Assembly (NCBI GenBank): GCA_947498705.1 | Contig: CANMLW010000002.1 | Span: 372,001 to 436,000 of the forward strand | Length of the DNA: 64,000 nt | Direction of reading: 5' to 3' | Source: an uncultured Aquimarina sp. | GTDB lineage: Bacteria > Bacteroidota > Bacteroidia > Flavobacteriales > Flavobacteriaceae | Shown here: positions 51,207 through 60,000 of the stretch, one piece after another | Layout of the letters: the number at the start of each line of letters is the position of its first letter | Position numbering within the stretch: the stretch's first letter is position 1 | Program-made: the position numbers and the translations under genes | Notes under the pieces: model-generated | Told to the model about the DNA's origin: nothing | What the model saw: only the letters and a program-made list of their open reading frames with translations | Database searches by the model: none

Positions 51207-54086
51207 ATGGTTCAAAATTACCCTACTTTAGTAAACAAAGGACTACACAAATACCTTAGATGGATTCTATATTTGGTAGTAGTTCTTATATCAGAGCAAA
51301 ATTTTGCGCAACAATCGTTTAATTATCAGGCGGTCATTAGAGATGCCTCTGGAAATGTGTTAACTAATCAAACTATAGGAGTAGAAATTATCCTATTGCA
51401 AGGAAGCGCTACTGGTACCAATGTATATGAAGAAACCCATACGGTAACCTCAAATGCTCAAGGTGTTATTGCTTTGGCAGTAGGTGGAGGAACGACTGTA
51501 GATAGCTTTATGAATATTGATTGGAGTACACAAGATTATTGGCTTCAGGTAGGAATCGATACCACAGGAGGAACAAATTATACTACCCTTGGTGCTTCGC
51601 AATTGCAATCAGTACCTTATGCCAATTATGCAATCAATGGTCCTGATGCTGACTCTACTAACGAGATCGAATTACCAACAGGAGGAACAAATGGTCAGGT
51701 ATTAGTAACTGATGGTGCTGGTAACTACAGTTGGGTAACCGATAAGGTAGACGATGCTGATGCTGATGCTACTAATGAGATAGAATTGCCAACGGGAGGA
51801 ACTAACGGACAAGTTTTAGTAACTGATGGTAGTGGTAACTACAGTTGGGTTACTGATCAAGTGGATGATGGCGATACCGATGCCACCAACGAGATTGAGT
51901 TGCCCACAGGCGGTACCAACGGTCAGGTTTTAGTTACCGATGGCAGTGGTAATTACAGCTGGGTAAATGATAAAGTAGATGATGGGGACACCGATGCTAC
52001 TAATGAAATAGAATTACCAACAGGTGGTACCAATGGTCAGGTTTTAGTAACCGATGGCTCAGGAAATTACAGTTGGGTAAATGACAAGGTTGATGATGGC
52101 GATATCGATGCTACTAATGAGATCGAATTGCCAACAGGAGGCACGAGTGGTCAGGTTTTAGTAACCGATGGTTCTGGTAACTACAGTTGGGTAACCGATA
52201 AGGTAGATGATGGTGATACTGATGCTACTAATGAGATCGAATTACCAACCGGTGGTACCAATGGACAACTATTAAGTACAGACGGAAGTGGGAATTATAG
52301 CTGGGTAAGTGATACAAAAGGAGCTTTTAGTACGACTGCTAATGTAACCAGCAATGCACCTGGTACAATTGCTACCGATGATTTTGTGTTTGGAAGTACG
52401 CAATTAGATAACGATACATCAACAACCGATGATGACAATAGAATGTTCTTTGATAAAGAAAAAGGAGCATTTAGAGTAGGAAGAGCATTTTCTGATCAAT
52501 GGGATGATGCAAATGTACTGCGATATACGATTGCAATGGGTAATAGTAGTATGGCCAAGGGTATATACAGTGTAGCTATTGGGGATAGAAATACTGCCAA
52601 TTTTGATACCTCGATAGTGTTGGGAGATAGGAATACAACCGATGCCCCTAATAGTTATGCATTAGGTTCTAATCTTATAACAAATTCACCTATTCAAACT
52701 AGTTTAGGAATTAATAACACTAGTTATTCACCTTCAAACCCTAATTCATTTACAGAACCTACAAATAGGCTATTGGTGGTAGGTAATGGTACAACAAGCA
52801 CGAATAGAAGCGATGCTTTGGTGATATTAAGAAATGGAAACACAACTTTAAACGGACAGTTAACCATCGATGGGGATAATCAGGGAGCAGGAAGAGGATA
52901 TACATTACCCGTACAAGATGGTACTGCCAATCAGGTGATGACCACAGATGGTGCCGGAAATGTATCGTGGATAAATCCTCCTGATAATAGTATAATAACA
53001 GATACAGATAACGATACCAAAATTCAGGTAGAAGAAACTACAGATGAAGATGTTATTCGGTTTGATGTAGCAGGTACAGAAGCGGCAAGCATTAATAACA
53101 CCGGAGTATTAACAGTAAATAATAGTGCTTCTATAGGAAATATAACTACAGGAAATAAGAATGTACTATTAGGAGGAACAGGAAATGCTTTGGAAACGAG
53201 AGGAGCTAACAATTCATTAAATGTAGCGATAAGCGAAGAATATGCAAATGCGGGTAGTATCCATGCATATAATAATTTGGGACAGGAACGTTTTGCAGCC
53301 TTTATTGATACTTCTACAGATGTTGCTGCTTTGTTTACATATGGTCCCAATTCGAATAATATAGTAATGGGTAATCTTAGTGGATTTAGTGACAACGGTT
53401 TTTTGGGAGTTGCAAATGATGCTTCTTCTCCTGTTGCAGGAATGTATGTAGATGCCGATGGAAAAGGGGTAATCTATGGGGATATCAAAAATTTTAGGAT
53501 GCAACACCCTAATGATAATAGCAAAGAAATTTGGTATGCCTCTTTAGAAGGCCCCGAAGCTGGTGCATATGCAAGAGGAACAGGAACCTTAAAAAATGGT
53601 CAGGCAATTGTGCAATTTCCAGATCATTATAAAGAAGTTGTTAATCCTGCAGATATAACTGTAATAATTACACCCAATTCTACCAACTCTAAAGGGTTAG
53701 CTGTAATAGATAAAGATGCAACTGCTTTTGAAGTAAAAGAACTCGCTGATGGTAATGGTAACTATACTTTTGATTGGATTGCAATTGGAGTACGAAAAGG
53801 GTTTGAAAACTTTGAGGTGGTTAGAAAAAAGCCAGCACAAAAACGTTCTGGGTCTCGATCTTCTAAACGTAATAGTTCTTCAATTTCTCCTCCTGCTTTG
53901 AGCACAGGTATAGATGCAAAATCTTCTTTACTATTGACAAAAAGAGAATCGGTCACTACAAAAAGCAGGGAAAAAGAGCCAAAAACGGATGCCTCTCTAG
54001 AAAAGGAAATAAAAGCGTTAAAACAAGAAAATGAAAATATAAAGAATCGTCTGCAAAAGTTAGAAGAGTTACTTCTAAAAAAGTAA
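51207..54086 (+). CDS. Secreted fibre-like protein with six 38-aa repeats, YadA-head-like motifs and C-terminal coiled coil
   Basis: 959 aa. Signal segment (WILYLVVVLISEQNFAQ), then the common Bacteroidota fibre N-domain (FNYQAVIRDASGNVL). Residues 147-374 are six 38-aa repeats (NEIELPTGGTNGQVLVTDGS, GNYSWVTDKVDD). A YadA-head-like part follows (AMGNSSMAKGIYSVAIGDRN), then a conserved distal region (EIWYASLEGPEAGAYARGTG) and a final coiled coil (EIKALKQENENIKNRLQKLE). It probably forms a trimeric surface fibre. It has no T9SS sorting domain; the next gene, overlapping by one base (TAATG), encodes one. Confidence 0.85.
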   Translation: MVQNYPTLVNKGLHKYLRWILYLVVVLISEQNFAQQSFNYQAVIRDASGNVLTNQTIGVEIILLQGSATGTNVYEETHTVTSNAQGVIALAVGGGTTVDSFMNIDWSTQDYWLQVGIDTTGGTNYTTLGASQLQSVPYANYAINGPDADSTNEIELPTGGTNGQVLVTDGAGNYSWVTDKVDDADADATNEIELPTGGTNGQVLVTDGSGNYSWVTDQVDDGDTDATNEIELPTGGTNGQVLVTDGSGNYSWVNDKVDDGDTDATNEIELPTGGTNGQVLVTDGSGNYSWVNDKVDDGDIDATNEIELPTGGTSGQVLVTDGSGNYSWVTDKVDDGDTDATNEIELPTGGTNGQLLSTDGSGNYSWVSDTKGAFSTTANVTSNAPGTIATDDFVFGSTQLDNDTSTTDDDNRMFFDKEKGAFRVGRAFSDQWDDANVLRYTIAMGNSSMAKGIYSVAIGDRNTANFDTSIVLGDRNTTDAPNSYALGSNLITNSPIQTSLGINNTSYSPSNPNSFTEPTNRLLVVGNGTTSTNRSDALVILRNGNTTLNGQLTIDGDNQGAGRGYTLPVQDGTANQVMTTDGAGNVSWINPPDNSIITDTDNDTKIQVEETTDEDVIRFDVAGTEAASINNTGVLTVNNSASIGNITTGNKNVLLGGTGNALETRGANNSLNVAISEEYANAGSIHAYNNLGQERFAAFIDTSTDVAALFTYGPNSNNIVMGNLSGFSDNGFLGVANDASSPVAGMYVDADGKGVIYGDIKNFRMQHPNDNSKEIWYASLEGPEAGAYARGTGTLKNGQAIVQFPDHYKEVVNPADITVIITPNSTNSKGLAVIDKDATAFEVKELADGNGNYTFDWIAIGVRKGFENFEVVRKKPAQKRSGSRSSKRNSSSISPPALSTGIDAKSSLLLTKRESVTTKSREKEPKTDASLEKEIKALKQENENIKNRLQKLEELLLKK
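51645..52328 (+). repeat. Six tandem 114-bp repeats in the fibre gene
   Basis: Units begin at 51645, 51759 and every 114 bp; each encodes a DxDxTNEIELPTGG...GNYSWV unit. The DNA of copies 2-5 is very similar. Confidence 0.85.
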
Positions 54087-54613
54087 TGTTATGGATGAAT
54101 CCTTTCTCATTTTTGAAAATGAATACATATAAACAGATGAAGAATATACAAAACAGATATAACCTAATGAAATATATAACACTTGTTTTGCTAGTGTTGT
54201 TGTGTGAAGGTCTTTGGTCACAAACCATAGAACGTCAGGTGATTGCATCATCAGGAATGACATTGATGAACGATCAGGTAACATTAGATTTTACGATAGG
54301 TGAAATTACAATCACAACCATCAATAATGAAAGTTCTGTTTTGACACAAGGGTTTCACCAACCATCATATATGGTGATCACCACAGAACCAGATACACCA
54401 ACAACTTTTTCATTATATCCCAACCCAACTTCGGGAAAGGTTATTATCGAAGGAGAAGGAGTAAAAGAAGTCAATTTATATAGCATAACCGGGCAATGGA
54501 TCTTTAGAACCCATCAATCTGGTTTTGATATTTCTCACCTGTCTGCTGGTGTATATATGGCTCAAATAGAAACGACATCAACAACAGTTATCAAAAGAAT
54601 TGTAAAAGAATAA
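54086..54613 (+). CDS. Small T9SS type A sorting-domain protein
   Basis: Up to 175 aa. A signal peptide is best seen from MKYITLVLLVLLCEGLWSQ (ATG at 54167; 54137 is also possible). The mature part has a short beta domain (SSGMTLMNDQVTLDFTIGEI) and a T9SS type A C-terminal domain (FSLYPNPTSGKVIIEGEG ... HLSAGVYMAQIE ... RIVKE). The first ATG overlaps the fibre gene stop (TAATG). Such small sorted proteins often accompany a fibre protein, and it may anchor or assemble it on the surface. Confidence 0.82.
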   Translation: MLWMNPFSFLKMNTYKQMKNIQNRYNLMKYITLVLLVLLCEGLWSQTIERQVIASSGMTLMNDQVTLDFTIGEITITTINNESSVLTQGFHQPSYMVITTEPDTPTTFSLYPNPTSGKVIIEGEGVKEVNLYSITGQWIFRTHQSGFDISHLSAGVYMAQIETTSTTVIKRIVKE

Positions 54614-54654
54614 ACTACAGAGGGGGAAAGTAGTTTTGTTGACTGGTTATTTTT

Positions 54655-54680
54655 AACACTCGCTTAGGCGAGTGTTTTTT
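54655..54680 (+). terminator. Terminator of the fibre/T9SS operon
   Basis: ACACTCGC-TTAG-GCGAGTGT followed by TTTTTTG, 43 nt after the stop. Confidence 0.9.
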
Positions 54681-54767
54681 GTTTGCTATCTAATCTTTTC
54701 CAAATAGCAAAATATAGTTTGTAAAGGGAGCTTTTTGATAAAGTTTAAACCAGTTCAAATTAAAAGT

Positions 54768-54792
54768 AGGGTATAGTAACACAAAACTGTAT
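54768..54792 (+). promoter_or_regulatory. Putative ECF promoter AGGGTA-N13-CTGTAT (site 4)
   Basis: AGTAGGGTAT, 13-nt spacer, ACTGTATATC; 89 nt before the second TPR-LuxR gene and after the fibre operon terminator. Confidence 0.7.
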
Positions 54793-54881
54793 ATCATAAA
54801 AGGTCAAAAGGATGATGATATACCAAATGATTGGTTATCGATCACTTCTTTTTACTAGAATAACCGGTATAAACAATTTTG

Positions 54882-56504
54882 ATGATTTTGAGTATGAGAC
54901 TTACTCTATGTATTATAATGATATTTTCTCTGGCACAGGGCCAACAGAAATCAGAGTATGTCGATACTCAAGATAGTCTGAAGGTCGAGGAGTTATATAG
55001 GTTGGCCAAAGAAAATTCGGATCGCCAACCCCATGAGGCCAAAAAATACTTATATCAGCTTGTACAGTACATAGATAGTTTGGTAGCTCCTCGAGGTGCA
55101 ATAAATAAATATTTTAATAAAAAAAAGGCAGATGCTTATCATTTTCTAAGTTATTATGAGCGTAGAGAGCATAATTTTGATGAAGCTGCACTATTAGCGC
55201 AAAAAAGTATAGATATAAAACTTGCAGAGGGGTTAGACTCTTTGTTAGCAATATCATACCACCAAAAAGCCAAAGCATGGATTTCTGTCATAAACTCTAT
55301 GGACGATGGTATTAAACAACTTAAGACAGCAGAGCAGGTAGCAGAAAAATATCAACAAACAGGGCAGTTACTTGAGATTTACAGTTCGTTTGGATCGGCG
55401 TATGGAGTAACAAGTGATACGATTAACGCCATGAAGTATTATAACAAATCTATACAATTGGTTGACTCTATAGGTACCGATTATCAGAAAGCGGCGATGT
55501 ATGCTAATTATGCAAGTATCCTAAGACGTTTTAACGATTATGAAGGTAATTTACCCTATTTACAAAAGGCAATAGCGCTTCACAAAAAAAACAATAATAA
55601 AATTGGGTTAGAGTCGGGTTTGTATGCCTTGGGAGTGCATTATACCAAAGTTGGTCAACCTCAAAAAGGTATTTTTCATCTCAAAGAAGCAATTGAAATA
55701 TGTTTAGAACTTAAGAGTGATGCTGTACTACCGTTTAGATACCAGGCCTTGAGCAGAAGTTATAAAGCTTTAGGTAACTACAAAGAAAGTTATAAGGCAT
55801 ATGTTACTTATCACAAGCTATTAAAAAAACGCAATGATGTAGAAGAAGCCAAGAAACTGGCAAAGTTAGAAGTCACTTTTGCTTTTAAGAAACAACAAGC
55901 TATAGATAGTTTGAAGTTTGTAACAGAAAAACGAGAATTGGCTTTAATGACCAAGTCCGAAGAATCAAAAAAATATTTGTATTTAACCCTGTTTTTAACA
56001 ACACTTATTGGCGGTGGCATTATAGCTTACTTTAGAAATCGGATCCATAAAAATAAAGAAGAAGCCACTTTGGTAGAGTTAGAAAAGAGTAGGCAGGAAT
56101 TAACAATATATACGCAACGTCTATTAGAAAAAAGTAAAGAACAAGAGATTTTGTCCACAGAATTAGAGCAACTAAAAGAAAAAATGGATGAAAAACTACC
56201 TATCGAGAATTTGCTAGAATTATCTAACTCCAGGATATTAACTAAAGAGGATTGGTTATTGTTTAAGCAAAAATTTACGCTTGTTTACCCTTATTTTTTA
56301 ATCAACCTAAAGAACAAAGGTTTTCAGTTTACAGAATCTGAAGAACGTTTATTAGCATTAGAAAAACTAAATTTAAACAATAGGGATATCTCTACCATTC
56401 TTGGGATCGCACCCAAAAGTGTTATGGTAACAAGATATCGTCTTAAAAAGAAATTAAATATTCCTAAAGAAATTAATCTCATTGATTTTATCGAGAAGGG
56501 ATAA
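54882..56504 (+). CDS. Membrane-anchored TPR regulator with LuxR-type HTH (second copy)
   Basis: About 540 aa. Signal-like start (MRLTLCIIMIFSLAQG, from ATG 54894 or 54882), TPR repeats (SYHQKAKAWISVINSMDDG, EIYSSFGSAYGVTSDTINAM, ALGVHYTKVGQPQKGIFHLK), a transmembrane helix (YLYLTLFLTTLIGGGIIAYF), a coiled coil, and a C-terminal HTH (ESEERLLALEKLNLNNRDIS, GIAPKSVMVTRYRLKKKLNI). The layout equals that of the regulator at 31996-33657. It sits between two surface-protein units and has its own ECF-type promoter, so it may be a second layer of control. Confidence 0.88.
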   Translation: MILSMRLTLCIIMIFSLAQGQQKSEYVDTQDSLKVEELYRLAKENSDRQPHEAKKYLYQLVQYIDSLVAPRGAINKYFNKKKADAYHFLSYYERREHNFDEAALLAQKSIDIKLAEGLDSLLAISYHQKAKAWISVINSMDDGIKQLKTAEQVAEKYQQTGQLLEIYSSFGSAYGVTSDTINAMKYYNKSIQLVDSIGTDYQKAAMYANYASILRRFNDYEGNLPYLQKAIALHKKNNNKIGLESGLYALGVHYTKVGQPQKGIFHLKEAIEICLELKSDAVLPFRYQALSRSYKALGNYKESYKAYVTYHKLLKKRNDVEEAKKLAKLEVTFAFKKQQAIDSLKFVTEKRELALMTKSEESKKYLYLTLFLTTLIGGGIIAYFRNRIHKNKEEATLVELEKSRQELTIYTQRLLEKSKEQEILSTELEQLKEKMDEKLPIENLLELSNSRILTKEDWLLFKQKFTLVYPYFLINLKNKGFQFTESEERLLALEKLNLNNRDISTILGIAPKSVMVTRYRLKKKLNIPKEINLIDFIEKG

Positions 56505-56709
56505 AATGTAAATCTTTCCTGTTTGATTCAATGTATTCTGTAAACAAGCTACTTTTTTGTTAAAATACTGATAATGAGTGGTTTTTAGGATAATTGTATC
56601 CCTTTTTGTATACCTCGTTTTACTTAAATAATCGATGAATGGTCATATTATTGTGATCAATTACATGTGTTTTTAATCTTGTTGCAAAAAATATTTTCAA
56701 AAAATAAAT
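56505..56709. other. Intergenic region without recognisable gene
   Basis: AT-rich, no convincing ORF or hairpin terminator for the upstream TPR-LuxR gene. The part after 56886 up to 57000 is likewise empty apart from an A-rich ribosome-binding region. Confidence 0.5.
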
Positions 56710-56734
56710 AGGGTTAAGCAGATGTTGCCTGTAT
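56710..56734 (+). promoter_or_regulatory. Putative ECF promoter AGGGTT-N13-CTGTAT (site 5)
   Basis: AATAGGGTTA, 13-nt spacer, CCTGTATTAA; one mismatch in the upstream box. It lies 266 nt before the giant MBG-repeat gene. Confidence 0.55.
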
Positions 56735-56783
56735 TAATTAAAAGAGATATAAAATATCAATAACTAATAAAGCCCCCAGGTTT

Positions 56784-56885
56784 ATGAAAAAAAAATACTT
56801 CTTCAGTTTAAATATTCCATTGCATATATATCAAAAGATGCTTTTCGAATCATGCCTATTCTATTGCTACTTATTAATGAAGTAG
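56784..56885 (+). CDS. Candidate leader peptide ORF, 33 aa
   Basis: ATG at 56784 opens 33 codons beginning MKKKYFFSLNIPLHIYQ and ending FYCYLLMK, then TAG. The start lies 49 nt after the ECF-type motif, close to the 54-67 nt seen for sites 2 and 3, and follows a GCCCC-type leader like them. It may be a leader peptide or a decayed signal-peptide remnant. Weak evidence. Confidence 0.25.
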   Translation: MKKKYFFSLNIPLHIYQKMLFESCLFYCYLLMK

Positions 56886-57000
56886 TAAAATGAAACCCGA
56901 ACACCAATCTGGCAATGTATCTCAATGATATAATCGCACAGAAGACCTTATATATTCATTTGTAATCACTTTTAATACCTAGAAAAACCCCTTAATCATC

Positions 57001-60000
57001 ATGAAAAACTACTATAAACCTTTAAAAACAATAAAGAACGCATCCATATTGTTGCTTTTCTTTTTAACGCTAGGAGCAAATGCCATAGCGCAAACCTTTA
57101 CCGAAGTAGAAAATAACAATACGATTGGTGTTGCATTGGCATCTTCTCAAGATAGGATCTATGGAGCTGGAAATGTTGCGGGAACAATTTCTTCTTCAGA
57201 ATCTGATTTTTGGGTTATTTCCAGAAAAGCAGATCAGGCAACACAAATGAAGTTACTTGTTGATGCAGCTTATGTTGGTAATAATGGACAAATCGATTTT
57301 AGGGTTTGGGAATATACAGGTGGTAACTGGGGCGTGTCTGGCAGTGAAGTAGGTACGTTAAGAACATCTCCAAGACCCAATTTTTTCACTCATGAAGTAG
57401 ATTTAAATTATCAGAATAATCTAAATGGAAGTGGAGTTAGTGATAATTATTATGCTATAGAAGTATTTTCGACTTCGGCAAGCGTTATAAACTATTCAAT
57501 ACCGCTTAGTGCTTCAAGTCTATATTTTAATTTCTGTTATGAGTTTAGTCACCTAACACCAACAGCTTTGCAGGTAAATGATGCAGATGTAACATTAAAT
57601 AACTTGACTATAAATGGTTCTGAAGACCGTTACTACATTGTAAAGTTTTCGGCAACCAATTCGTTCACTGATTTTACCGACCATTATATACAGGATCAAG
57701 CACTGCCTACAGCAGCAGCCAGTAATTCATATAGTGGTTCTGGAGAGCATATTGCTTATGTGGGTACCGATAACGGTGCTATACAGGCAGCGATGACTAT
57801 GACCAATTTACAGCGTAATACAACCTATTACTATAAAATATATCCATATAATAATTGTCAAGGATATATCAACTATAATAACTCAATAGCTTCTGTAGCG
57901 ATAACAACGTGTCCGGGAACAGCTCCAAATACAGGATCAGTAAATTCGGTATCACCAACATCGCCAACAACGGCAACTATTAATACTTTAGGAAGACCCG
58001 CAGGAGCAGATGCAGATATGGGGTATATCGTAAAATTTAGCGATACTAATAGTTTTACCGCGCCTAGTGGAGCAACTTTACCTCCAGTTTCAACGGATTA
58101 CTCAGGTAAAACCGGGGAACAAGTAGTATATACGGGTGCTGTAGGAAACGGAGCAGGAACTACTGATGATATTAATCAGGTAATAACAGGATTGCAGATC
58201 AATACAGAATATTATGTAAAAGTATACACCTATGATTTATGTGGTGGTACATATAATTATGATACCACTGGATCTGCAGTAGTAACCACCAATTATGTGT
58301 GCGCAGCACCCTCATCGGCAGTAACCAATGTAGTTACAAGTGTAACAGGGGCTACTACTATAGGAATTGATACTTTTACACCACCATCCAATGCATCACA
58401 AGGAACGTTAGCATATATAGTTAAAGTAAGTGATGTAAACTTATTTACAACACCAACATCAGTGCCTAGCTCGTCAAGCACAGTATATAATGCGGTTACT
58501 GGGGGAGAGCAAGTAATGTATGTGGGGAGCTCTGCTGCTCCTAATATTTCAGTTTCAGGATTGATTAGTAATGGAACCTATTATATAAAAGTATATGCCT
58601 ATAATACCTGTGCAGGGAGTGAGTATTTTGAAACAACAGGAAGTACCGCAGTTTCTGTAAAAACATGCGGAGCACCAGTAGGAAATTCAGAATTAAATGC
58701 TTTCCGAGAAGATTTACATTGGGAAACTAGGGTTTCCCCTATTATCTCTAATGTGCCTGTTGGTGTAGAAGGACAAGTAGTAAAAATAAATATAGAAAAT
58801 ACGTTTACCGATATAACCGGAGCTTTAAATACCTTGCCAACAGCAGATGTAAATTATTCTGGCTCTGGAGAGCAAGTGGTTTTAGCAGGGGCATTTCCAG
58901 AAGGGCAAGCTTTTACGGCACAGAACCTATTGCCCAACACACAGTATTTCTTTAAGATTTATTCATATACCGAATGTGCGGGAGTCTATTATTTTTCGAA
59001 TACCTCAGATGCTATTTCAACATATACACCAGGGGTAACCGATAAATTAGCATCTAATGCAGTAATTGATAATTATACAGGAACAGCATTTACCTTAGCC
59101 TCATTTATCGCTGCACCAGCTGCCGATAACGGATTGGGGATACCTAAAGGGTATATCGTAAAAATGAATACCGTAAATAGTTTTACCCCCCATGGCTTTA
59201 GAGGACCCATACCTACACCCGATGCAGATTATAAAGGAGGAGAACAGGTGATGTATGTAGGTAGTTCTGTAACACCCAATCAGGTAATAACAGGTTTAAC
59301 TCCGGATATTACCTATTATTTTACCATTTATGCTTATAACGATTCTGGAGCCCCCTATTTTATAAATAGCTATCAGCAAACAGGGTATGAATTTTCAGTA
59401 GTGAATAACGGTTCTTTGCTTATACCAACGATTACATTTGATGATGTAACGGTTAACGCTGGTGCTCCCAATTTTAACCTGAATGCAACCTCAGATCCTA
59501 GTGGAGGAATTAGCTATAGAATGATAAATGATGGAGGTACAGGAACTACATTAAGCGGCACCAATAATGAAACGGTGACTGTAGGCAGTGCAGGAACGGT
59601 AATCATAGAAGCTTTACGAGCGGCAACAGCAACGCATCAGGTTGCTGCTAAAACGATGACCTTAACTATAACTGCACCCTTAGCAACCTTAGGAGGAGGT
59701 ATTGCATATGAAGTAAATTCTGGCCCAACAACTTTAGATATGACTACTACTATAAGTTCTAATTCTACTGGGGCGTATACTTTTGAAATTATTGGAGGAA
59801 CATTAGGATACACCATCAATGGTAATTTATTAAATCTAAACAATGTTGCGGGTTCTATAGTAATAAAAGTAACACAAGCTGCAGATGCAAATTATAGTGA
59901 AACAGTAGCCTTTTATTCAACAGCATTTTATAATGCTGGATTCTCGCCAAAAACAGACATAGCACATAATTTATTCGATTTTTCCTTAAATCCGGGGGAA

